From the NCBI GenBank assembly GCA_017458585.1, contig JAFTAJ010000036.1, positions 1 to 64,000 of the forward strand: DNA of 64,000 bases, given 5' to 3'. The notes beneath the pieces were generated by a model. That model was not told the origin of the DNA. It saw only the letters and a list, made by a program, of their open reading frames with translations, and did not search any database. Shown here piece by piece: positions 33,087 through 40,428 of this stretch. The translations under genes were made by a program, and so were the position numbers. Source of the stretch: Bacteroidaceae bacterium. GTDB taxonomy: Bacteria > Bacteroidota > Bacteroidia > Bacteroidales > Bacteroidaceae. Each line of letters begins with the position of its first letter. The stretch's first letter is position 1.

Positions 33087-34120
33087 TGTTTGACATTTTC
33101 GCCAGTTGACAATTTAGACAGCAGGGGGCGCAACACTGTCATTACTACGCAGCTGACAGTCCAACAAACCACGGCGATGACCAACAGCGCGAAGAGGAGT
33201 CCCGCATAGCCTGCCCAGTCGTAGGCCAAGTGGCCAAAGGCATTGCGCAGCGGCACCAGCACCGGTGCACTCTGAAGCAAATAGACGCCAAGGACGAAAC
33301 GGGCGACAAAGAGAATGGGACGGCTTTGCGACTCTGCGACTTTGTGACTTTGTGACTGCGTAAACAAAGAGAATATGGCCATGCTCTCGAGGATGACGAG
33401 AGGGCAGTTGTAGTTCCATACCATAGGCGTATGCTTAGGCTGCCACCACTCAGGCTCGGCAAGGAAGAGAATACCCATCGTTGCAGCGCAGACTATGATG
33501 AGCGGCAGGGCGAAGCGACGGATAAAGCTATTGACAGGAGCGTCGGGGAAGAGGCGCATATAGCGTGCCAGCACATAGAGGAGGATGAAATGCACCACGT
33601 TGTAGCCGCTGGCGTTGACATAGCCCCATGCAAAACCGAAGACGAGATTGAAGACCAGCAGGGCGAGCAGGATATACTCCATTGTCTTTCTGTCGATAGA
33701 GGCAAGGCCGCGCTCAAGCAGCGGCGCCACCAAGAGCAACATAAGGTAATGGATGATAAACCACCAATTGGTGAACTTGGCACTCTCCCACCACTGGCTC
33801 CACGGTGGGCTCGGCACTGCCCTCTGGCTCTGCGCCAGCAAGAAAGCGACGAGTCCGAAAACCGCGCAGGTGATTATCAATCGAAAGAAGGGACGCCAAA
33901 CCCTGCGCACGCCAAACCATCCGGTAATCATGACAAACAAGCTGACGCCCGTCACGGCAACGGAGTTGGTAAAGATGCCTGCGTAGCCCTTGGAGTCGGG
34001 AGTATAGGTAGTGAGGTAGCCACACACGTCGGCACCGAACAGCAGCAGGTGGTGGACGGTGATAAAGAGAATAGCCAATATCCTGAGCTTCTCAAAACGG
34101 CTGTCGCGCTGTTGTGCCAT
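33083..34120 (-). CDS. Acyltransferase family 3 membrane protein
   Basis: A 345-residue protein of the acyltransferase 3 (OafA/WecH-like) family, with about ten membrane segments. The start RFEKLRILAILFITVHHLLLF carries the family's conserved His in a helix, and WWFIIHYLMLLLVAPLLERG follows. Such enzymes O-acylate surface glycans. Residues about 253-266 (TQSQSHKVAESQSR) are encoded by five 8-bp words at 33324-33363. It lies 4 nt after the PBP1A gene, so a cell-envelope role fits. Confidence 0.85.
   Translation of the reverse strand: MAQQRDSRFEKLRILAILFITVHHLLLFGADVCGYLTTYTPDSKGYAGIFTNSVAVTGVSLFVMITGWFGVRRVWRPFFRLIITCAVFGLVAFLLAQSQRAVPSPPWSQWWESAKFTNWWFIIHYLMLLLVAPLLERGLASIDRKTMEYILLALLVFNLVFGFAWGYVNASGYNVVHFILLYVLARYMRLFPDAPVNSFIRRFALPLIIVCAATMGILFLAEPEWWQPKHTPMVWNYNCPLVILESMAIFSLFTQSQSHKVAESQSRPILFVARFVLGVYLLQSAPVLVPLRNAFGHLAYDWAGYAGLLFALLVIAVVCWTVSCVVMTVLRPLLSKLSTGENVKQ
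33324..33363. repeat. Octamer tract inside the acyltransferase gene (CTTTGYGA)
   Basis: CTTTGCGA, CTCTGCGA, CTTTGTGA, CTTTGTGA and CTGCGTAA, 40 bp without a frame break. The reverse complement TCGCAAAG is the word of the miaA tract at 27541-27564. Confidence 0.85.
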
Positions 34121-34124
34121 CTCG

Positions 34125-36452
34125 CTACTCAGTGATTGTTACGGGTGAAGGAGCAGGAGCGGGCTCGCCACCGCCGCCATCGTCGGCAGGAACCGCGGAG
34201 CTATAGCCTCCGCGACGGTAGCCGCACTGATAGCACTCGCGGGGGACAACCTTATCGCTGACCTGCGGAAATTTCTGCTTGTAGCGAGTGAAGCGAGTGT
34301 CGCTAAGAGTCTTTTGTATGAAGCGTCCCCAGATGGGCAGTGCCAGGCTGGCACCGGAGCCGTAGGGATGAATGTCGCGGTACTCACCGCCTACCCATAC
34401 GCCGCCCACAAGATTGGGCGTGGCACCGATATAGAGGGCATCGGTAGATTCGTTGGTGGTGCCCGTCTTACCACCAAAGTCGGTGGTGGAGGTGAAGCCG
34501 TTGATATAGCTATACATAGGTGCAGAGGTGCCCTCCAGTCCGGCGTGGAGCATCTGCTGCATGAGGAAGGCGGAGCGCTGCGACAGCACTTGCTGCGTGG
34601 GCTCCTGGTCTTCGCTATAGACTACCTTGCCGTAGCGGTCCACCACCTTGGTGACAATGATGGGGATGCGCACATAGCCGTTGGCGAGCATCACAGCATA
34701 GGCGTTGACCAGCTCCACAAGCTTAATGGACGACGAGCCGAGCGTGAGGTTCTGGTAGTCGTTGTAGAGAGGGTCTTTGATGCCAAGCTTGCGGGCGAGG
34801 CGCACTACGCTGTTGGGGCCAACCTTGTAGCAGAGATTGACAGCGGCGGCATTCTTACTATGCTTGAAGGCGGAGCGCAGCAGCATATTGGCACCCGACC
34901 AGCGCGTCTTCTTGAGCTTGGCACCGCGGGGCGGCTTGTCCTCGATATTGTCGCAAGGGCTCCAGCCCTGTTCCATAGCCTCGCAATAGACGATGCCCTT
35001 GAAGGTAGAGCCTGTCTGGTGGCGGGCTATGACATTGTCGTGGTTCCAGGTGCGGAAATTGATATTGCCCACCCACGCTTTAACATGGTGGGTGCTAGGC
35101 TCTATAACCACGAAGCCTGCCTGTAGGAAGCCGAGCATCGTCTTGATGGAGTCGCGCGTGGAGAGCATCATGGCCTGCGGACCGGTATAGGGATTGTTGA
35201 TGATAACTTCGTGGGGCTCGTTGACCTCGACGGTGAGGAAATGATTGAGGGAATCGGGATAGTCCTTGAGTTGGCGATAGCGTGGCAGCGAGCGCAGGGC
35301 GGTGTTGGTATATTTCTCCGCCACGTCGGCACGCAGATGGAAACCGCGCTGCAGATTGTTGACATGGGTGATGGTGGCGCTCTCGGCGTAGTGCTGCATA
35401 CGGCTGTCGATGGTGGTGTATATCTTGAGACCGTCGCTATAGAGATCGACACTGCCGAGCCCACTCTCGCGGAATTTCTCGGAGAGGAAGCGAGCTATCT
35501 CCTGACGCAGATAGGGGGCGGAGCCGTCATATACCTTCTCTACCTTATATTTACTGATGTCGATGGGCAGAGCAGAGAGCGAGTCGTACTCCTGACGTGT
35601 GAGGTCGCCGTGGGTAAAAAGATTGTAGAGCACAGTATTGCGGCGCGAAAGCGACTTCTCGTAGTTGCTGTGGGGGTTGTAGGTGGAGGTAGCCTTGAGC
35701 AAGCCTACGAGGACGGCGCTCTCCTCAACCTTGAGTTTGTCGGGAGTAGTGCCGAAATAAGTGTTGGCAGCGGTGCGAAGGCCGTAGGCGTTGGAGCCGA
35801 AGTCCACTGTGTTGATATACATCTGGAGTATCTCGCGCTTAGAGTAGAGCATCTCCAGCTCGGCAGCAGCGATACACTCCTTGGTCTTCATGATAATCAT
35901 GCGCAGTCCGGGGATGTTGCCCAGCAGTCCGTTGGAGTACTGGGTGCGGACGCGGAACATATTCTTGGCCAGCTGCTGGGTGATGGTAGAAGCACCGCGG
36001 GGACTGCCTAGGAATATGTCCTTCACGGCAGCGATGACGCCCTGGAAATCGACGCCGTGGTGCTGGTAGAAACGCTCGTCCTCAGTATCGATGAGGGTCT
36101 TGTAGAACATGGGAGAGACATCCTCGTAGCGCACGGTGGAGCGATTCTCGCGGAAGAACTTGCCTATCTCCACGCCGTCGGCGGAATATACGACGGAGGC
36201 CTCGCTGGTCTCGGGATGCATGATGCTATCGACTGACGGCATCTTGCCGAAGAGCCACAGCAGATTGACGAAGACAGCGAAGACGTAGAAGAAAAGGAGC
36301 AGGAAGAAAGACACGGTAGCCGTGAGCAGTTTCTTGTACCAAGGCTTACCGCGATAGAGTCCACTATACCAGCGCCACATAGACACCGGCAGCATACACA
36401 GACTCTTTATTACATACCACAGCCAGTCAGCTGCACGCTTGAAGAAATTCAT
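34125..36452 (-). CDS. mrcA: Penicillin-binding protein 1A
   Basis: A 775-residue bifunctional class A PBP. One membrane anchor lies near residues 42-68. The glycosyltransferase domain has the catalytic Glu in IDTEDERFYQHHGVD (residue 124), GASTITQQLAKN and an EMLYSKREILQMYINTVDFG motif. The transpeptidase has STFK (residues 482-485), SKN (532-534) and KTG (662-664). The tail is Pro/Glu-rich. It leads a minus-strand run: PBP1A, acyltransferase, HAD, cobS, cobU, cobT. Confidence 0.96.
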   Translation of the reverse strand: MNFFKRAADWLWYVIKSLCMLPVSMWRWYSGLYRGKPWYKKLLTATVSFFLLLFFYVFAVFVNLLWLFGKMPSVDSIMHPETSEASVVYSADGVEIGKFFRENRSTVRYEDVSPMFYKTLIDTEDERFYQHHGVDFQGVIAAVKDIFLGSPRGASTITQQLAKNMFRVRTQYSNGLLGNIPGLRMIIMKTKECIAAAELEMLYSKREILQMYINTVDFGSNAYGLRTAANTYFGTTPDKLKVEESAVLVGLLKATSTYNPHSNYEKSLSRRNTVLYNLFTHGDLTRQEYDSLSALPIDISKYKVEKVYDGSAPYLRQEIARFLSEKFRESGLGSVDLYSDGLKIYTTIDSRMQHYAESATITHVNNLQRGFHLRADVAEKYTNTALRSLPRYRQLKDYPDSLNHFLTVEVNEPHEVIINNPYTGPQAMMLSTRDSIKTMLGFLQAGFVVIEPSTHHVKAWVGNINFRTWNHDNVIARHQTGSTFKGIVYCEAMEQGWSPCDNIEDKPPRGAKLKKTRWSGANMLLRSAFKHSKNAAAVNLCYKVGPNSVVRLARKLGIKDPLYNDYQNLTLGSSSIKLVELVNAYAVMLANGYVRIPIIVTKVVDRYGKVVYSEDQEPTQQVLSQRSAFLMQQMLHAGLEGTSAPMYSYINGFTSTTDFGGKTGTTNESTDALYIGATPNLVGGVWVGGEYRDIHPYGSGASLALPIWGRFIQKTLSDTRFTRYKQKFPQVSDKVVPRECYQCGYRRGGYSSAVPADDGGGGEPAPAPSPVTITE

Positions 36453-36459
36453 GTCTGTG

Positions 36460-36467
36460 CAAAATTA
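36460..36467 (-). promoter_or_regulatory. mrcA promoter -7 box, almost leaderless
   Basis: The minus strand reads TAATTTTG, an exact box, ending 7 nt before the ATG at 36452. Same arrangement as at 2202 and 14077. Confidence 0.65.
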
Positions 36468-36508
36468 CCATTTTTATTGCGGATACGAAGTTATTTATAT
36501 AGAAAATA

Positions 36509-36516
36509 TAACTTTG
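36509..36516 (+). promoter_or_regulatory. Promoter -7 box of the nuclease gene
   Basis: TAACTTTG matches the box exactly and points toward the nuclease at 36646. The leader of about 125 nt would contain the 50-bp two-hairpin element. Confidence 0.55.
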
Positions 36517-36550
36517 CCGCCTTTTTTTCGTAACTTCGCGGGGAAAAAAG

Positions 36551-36600
36551 ACACACCCCCTCCCCCCTGCGGGGTACTCCCCCTTGCTAAGGGGGAGAAT
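36551..36600 (+). repeat. 50-bp two-hairpin REP-like element, copy 2
   Basis: It starts ACACACCCCCTCCCC and ends AAGGGGGAGAAT. Hairpin 1 (CTCCCCCTT/AAGGGGGAG) is identical to copy 1; hairpin 2 has a CCCC/GGGG stem. It lies 46 nt before the nuclease start and probably within its mRNA leader. Confidence 0.8.
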
Positions 36601-36645
36601 CCCAAGCCTTAGCTTCGAGGGGAGAACTATTTAACGTATTATAAA

Positions 36646-37521
36646 ATGAAAAGTACTACGAAAGCAAAGATATGGTTTGCCGTTGGCGCAGTGATAGTGG
36701 TGGTGGGCATTGCCGCCGCCGTAAATGCCGTGACAGAAAAAGTAGAGACGCTGTCGATGCCCACGCTGTCGATAGAACCGAGCGACATGATGCCCGCGGA
36801 GCTCACACCGCGTAAGGCACAGTATGACAAGAGAATTAACCCCGAGCCGCTGACCGCCGCACCCATACAGGGGGAGCGCATCATCAAGCGCAGCGGCTAC
36901 ACCTGCTCCTACAACAACGAGCGTCGTCAGGCCAACTATGTGGCGTGGGCTCTGACGAAGGCGCGCACTTACGGCGAGAACAAGCGCGAGCCGCAGTTCT
37001 ACGAAGACCCTACGATTGAGACAGAATATCGCGCCCTGCTCAGCGACTACTATAACAGCGGCATGAGCCGCGGCCACATGTGTCCCGCTGCCGACAACAA
37101 ATGGGACACCCAAGCAATGGCAGAGTCGTTTATGCTGACGAATATTTGTCCGCAGACATACACCCTTAATGGTGAAGACTGGGAGCATCTGGAGTCTTTT
37201 TGTCGCAGATATGTGAGGAAGAATCATACCGTTTTGCATATTATCTGCGGCCCTATCTATACCAGCGACCCCGCCCGGCGGAGGCGCAGGCGCCTTTATG
37301 TGCCCGACAAGTTTTTCAAGACCATCGTTTGTCTGGACAAAGGCGACGAGCGCGGCATCGGGTTTATCTATGACAACAACGAAGAGATGCACCCGATGAG
37401 TTATTATGTGCGGTCAATAGACCAGGTGGAGAAACTCACGGGGCTGGATCTTTACAACAAGCTCGACAAGAAGTTGCAGCAACGCATAGAGTCGCAGGCC
37501 AAACTCAGCGACTGGGAATAG
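36646..37521 (+). CDS. DNA/RNA non-specific endonuclease (NUC1 family)
   Basis: A 291-residue protein with an N-terminal membrane segment or uncleaved signal (IWFAVGAVIVVVGIAAAVNAV), so it probably faces the periplasm. The catalytic motif SRGHMCPAADNKW carries the His of the beta-beta-alpha-Me fold; the usual DRGH is SRGH here. The downstream ESFMLTNICPQTYTLNGEDW supplies the metal-binding Asn. A basic segment RRRRRRLYVPDKFFK follows. It is monocistronic and flanked by repeats on both sides. Nutritional or defensive DNA degradation is possible, but neither is shown. Confidence 0.88.
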   Translation: MKSTTKAKIWFAVGAVIVVVGIAAAVNAVTEKVETLSMPTLSIEPSDMMPAELTPRKAQYDKRINPEPLTAAPIQGERIIKRSGYTCSYNNERRQANYVAWALTKARTYGENKREPQFYEDPTIETEYRALLSDYYNSGMSRGHMCPAADNKWDTQAMAESFMLTNICPQTYTLNGEDWEHLESFCRRYVRKNHTVLHIICGPIYTSDPARRRRRRLYVPDKFFKTIVCLDKGDERGIGFIYDNNEEMHPMSYYVRSIDQVEKLTGLDLYNKLDKKLQQRIESQAKLSDWE

Positions 37522-37567
37522 AATTTTATACCGCGTTTCTACTTAGAACTAGCTAATCGATTTTTAT

Positions 37568-37600
37568 AGCGACCTCCTGCTATTTTAGTGAGAGGTCGCT
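37568..37600. terminator. Hairpin after the nuclease gene
   Basis: AGCGACCTC at 37568-37576 pairs perfectly with GAGGTCGCT at 37592-37600. It sits 46 nt after the stop codon. No T run follows on the plus strand, though a T run precedes it, so on the plus strand it may be only an mRNA-end hairpin. It also contains the word of the 21-bp array that follows. Confidence 0.45.
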
Positions 37601-37995
37601 AATTCTTAGCGCGCCCTTGTCAAATCTTAGTGCGACTTTGTCGAATTTTAGCGCGACCTTGTTGAATTTTAGCGCGACTTCCCAGCCGTATCTCCGCCGA
37701 AATACGATTTTATCTCGGCGGAAACATGACCGTGTCTTCGCCGAGACAGAGTTGTATCTCGGCCGAGATAAAAACACGGAGTCGCGCTTTTTTTCGGGGA
37801 AGTCTGCTTAAAATTCCGCAAGGGCTGCGTAAGATTTCATGAGGTCTGTGTAAAATCTGGGGAGGGAGGCGTGTGTTTGGGCGAAGGCTGCGTGTGTTTG
37901 GGCGAAGGCTGCGTGTGTTTGGGCGAAGGCTGCGTGTGTTTTTTTGCGAAGGCTGTGTAAGTTTTCGAGGAAGTCTGTGTTTTTTCATACGCCCC
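37601..37995. repeat. 21-bp-unit inverted array with palindromic core (locus B)
   Basis: Four left units of 21 bp (37601-37684) share TTTAGCGCGACTTTGTCGAA. The core 37685-37779 has TCTCCGCCGA/TCTCGGCGGA and GTATCTCGGCCGAGATA-like palindromes, as at locus A. About ten right units of 21-23 bp follow (37780-37990), beginning AGTCGCGC and drifting to AGGCTGCGTGTGTTTGGGCGA, of which 37885-37905 and 37906-37926 are identical. Right units are the reverse complement type of left units. It fills most of the 617-bp spacer after the nuclease. Confidence 0.75.
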
Positions 37996-38002
37996 ACTGT
38001 TT

Positions 38003-38052
38003 ACACACCCCCTCCCCCTTTTGGGGGACTCCCCCTAGCTTAGGGGGAGAAT
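38003..38052 (+). repeat. 50-bp two-hairpin REP-like element, copy 3
   Basis: Same length and orientation as copy 2. Hairpin 1 reads CTCCCCCTA-gct-TAGGGGGAG and hairpin 2 reads CCCCC-tttt-GGGGG. Both stems differ from the other copies by paired changes. It lies between the nuclease and the SusD gene ends. Confidence 0.8.
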
Positions 38053-38084
38053 ATTTAACTATAACAAAAAACGAAAACAAAAAT

Positions 38085-38116
38085 GAGACCGGAAGAGTTT
38101 GTGCTCTCCCGGTCTC
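38085..38116 (-). terminator. Terminator of the FAS1-SusCD operon
   Basis: GAGACCGG with CCGGTCTC, extended by AGAG/CTCT, makes a stem of about 12 bp. On the minus strand it is followed by ATTTTTGTTTT. It lies 22 nt after the last SusD stop. Confidence 0.85.
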
Positions 38117-38138
38117 GCGTTATACTAACTCAAAAGAC

Positions 38139-40415
38139 TTATTCAGGTAGTTTGATGTACCAGTTGGTCTTGTCGAGCATTTTGGCTTGGAGGGTTGCAT
38201 CGACCTCGGCGGCGGGATCGGTTACGCTCTTGTTGCGTCGGCCTATCTTCCATGCGAGCCAGTCGGTGCCATTGTCGCCAGCCTGGTTTTTGTGCTCAGC
38301 GACACGGATGAGGTCGGTGAAGCGATGGCCTTCGAAGGCGCCTTCGAGTGCGCACTCATCAACGATGAGGTTCTCCACTGCATTGATGATAGCCTGCTTG
38401 TCGTCAACGAGCAGGGTGTCGCCGCTATAGAGAGTCTGTGCATATTCGAGCTGCTCCTCGTAGGAGAGGCTGTTGTTGCGGGCATAGTCCTCAGCAACCT
38501 TCTCGGCAACTTGGCGGGCATAGGTGTAAACGGTGTCACAGATACCTCCCACATCGCCGCATCCACGTGAATGCACTCCGAAACCAGGCATATAATCCTC
38601 TACAACCTCAGATCTGCTCCACTTTGCATCGCTTTTGAAATCGAGGAACGGATAGTTCTGCATTTCCTTCATCTCATCCATAGAAAGGTAATACATACCT
38701 CCTGTCATGGCACGCGGGTCTAGAATATATTCTACATCGTACCACGACTCCTGAACATCGGCAGGGATGTCTTCGAGAGTGGTGCCCTCGTAGTCATCGG
38801 TGGGAGGAGTAACCCAGATGGTGTCGCCCAAATACTTGTCGCCATAAACGAGCTTCGTGGAGTCAACGGTAAAGTCAACCTTTGCACTGAGTCCGTCGTT
38901 GACAAGCTTACCAACCATCACAGCATAAAGAGTATCTACACGGATGAGGGTGTCGGCCTCAGTGTCCATAACCCTTACGGTCTTACTTGCATCCTTAACA
39001 AGACTAGTTTGACCGAGAGTAGGCATGTTCTCCACATAGAGACCGTCTTTGAGGATACCGAATGCGAGCTCGGGGAATCCGAGACGATTGACGGCCTCTG
39101 CAAAGCGCAGCAGGACAAGGGTCATGCGCGAGAGAGAGATTTGGTAGTTCTTGGTGAAGGATCCATAACGCATCTCTATGCCCTCATAAATGGTCATGTT
39201 GGGCATGGCAAACTTGGAAATGATGTTGCTCTTGTCGCCATTGCGGAAAGTTACGCCTGGTGCCCATCCGTAGAGACGTCCGTCACCGCCTTGATATTGC
39301 TCGCGCTTAAGAACGTCACCATCTTGTTTGAAGCTATTGTATGTCTGAGCTTTGTTGAGGGAGATATACTGCTGAGAGGGATATACCTGCTGGCTTTGCT
39401 CATGAGCAGAGAGGGACCCTCTCTCCATCTTGAAGCCAGTAACCTGCTGCAAGACATCGAGAACACGACCATCTGCAGAGGTGCGCGCACCAGAAGCGGC
39501 AGAAATAATCTGACCGATGGATACACCATTGTTGTTTAGCGAATAACGTAGATTGCCGGAACTAACTAACTTGGTCTCAACACCATCCGTAATCATTCTA
39601 TTCCCATCTGCAGATTGGAACATATTATAGTCAGAGGGATTACTCTTAGCATTGTACTTGAAAAAGTCATAGTAGTAACGTGCCGCATTCTCATAGTCGT
39701 TCTTCATAAGGTAGGCATCAGCCATCACAATCTGCACGGGGAAAAGGTTTCCCTGCGAGCTGTAGGAACCTTCGCCATTGGTGAATGTTCCATAATCAGG
39801 CATACCAACAACGTGCTGCAAGTCGTAAGCCTCTGAAAGACCTGCTTCGAGCAGCATGTCAATCAGGTTGCTGGCATTAACTCTGGGGGCACTCTTCTGC
39901 AAGCTTGCAGCCTCGTCAGTACTCATGACAGGAGTGGTGACGAAAGGCACCTCGCCGTAGAGACGCACGAGCTGGATGTAAGCCCAGGCACGCATGGCCT
40001 GCACCTGCGCCCACTCGCGCTCCATAATCTTAATACCATTCTGAGTGACGGTGGTGTCAACATTGGCGAGATAGAAGTTGCAGGAGTTGACTACATGGTA
40101 GTAGTCAGCCACATTGAGCAGCTCGGAAGAGCCATTCTCCATCTCACCAAAGTTGATGATATTACCAATAGAGTCGGTGGTGTAGGTGCCATCGGTGACG
40201 AGGTCACCGCGGCATTCTCCGAGCAGCACTGTGCGCTCAGCTATGTTCTGAATAGAACGCAGCACACCCAGAGCCGAGTACACGGAGTCACCTCCAAACT
40301 TTTTCTCGGTAGCATAGCGGTCGAGATCCGGTGTAAGCATGTCCTCGCACGATGTGGACAGAAGCATTGCCGACAGTACGAGAGTCAAGAACGAAAGGAT
40401 TGATTTATTTTTCAT
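38139..40415 (-). CDS. SusD/RagB family lipoprotein, module 2
   Basis: A 758-residue outer-membrane lipoprotein. The lipobox LLSTSCEDML places Cys at residue 23. The start of the mature protein (DMLTPDLDRYAT) and the helical part with AQVQAMRAWAYIQLVRLYGEVPFVTTPV are the SusD TPR-like region, which forms the lid over SusC. It is longer than the usual 500-600 residues; extra sequence appears in the C-terminal half. It is the last gene of the operon and is preceded by its SusC partner (13 nt). Its substrate is not evident. Confidence 0.88.
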   Translation of the reverse strand: MKNKSILSFLTLVLSAMLLSTSCEDMLTPDLDRYATEKKFGGDSVYSALGVLRSIQNIAERTVLLGECRGDLVTDGTYTTDSIGNIINFGEMENGSSELLNVADYYHVVNSCNFYLANVDTTVTQNGIKIMEREWAQVQAMRAWAYIQLVRLYGEVPFVTTPVMSTDEAASLQKSAPRVNASNLIDMLLEAGLSEAYDLQHVVGMPDYGTFTNGEGSYSSQGNLFPVQIVMADAYLMKNDYENAARYYYDFFKYNAKSNPSDYNMFQSADGNRMITDGVETKLVSSGNLRYSLNNNGVSIGQIISAASGARTSADGRVLDVLQQVTGFKMERGSLSAHEQSQQVYPSQQYISLNKAQTYNSFKQDGDVLKREQYQGGDGRLYGWAPGVTFRNGDKSNIISKFAMPNMTIYEGIEMRYGSFTKNYQISLSRMTLVLLRFAEAVNRLGFPELAFGILKDGLYVENMPTLGQTSLVKDASKTVRVMDTEADTLIRVDTLYAVMVGKLVNDGLSAKVDFTVDSTKLVYGDKYLGDTIWVTPPTDDYEGTTLEDIPADVQESWYDVEYILDPRAMTGGMYYLSMDEMKEMQNYPFLDFKSDAKWSRSEVVEDYMPGFGVHSRGCGDVGGICDTVYTYARQVAEKVAEDYARNNSLSYEEQLEYAQTLYSGDTLLVDDKQAIINAVENLIVDECALEGAFEGHRFTDLIRVAEHKNQAGDNGTDWLAWKIGRRNKSVTDPAAEVDATLQAKMLDKTNWYIKLPE

Positions 40416-40428
40416 CGTTGTATAGTTT

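Noticed and set aside
37617-37811. 64-residue open frame with a seven-residue repeat
   Set aside because: The peptide repeat simply mirrors the 21-bp DNA units; the frame ends within the palindromic core.
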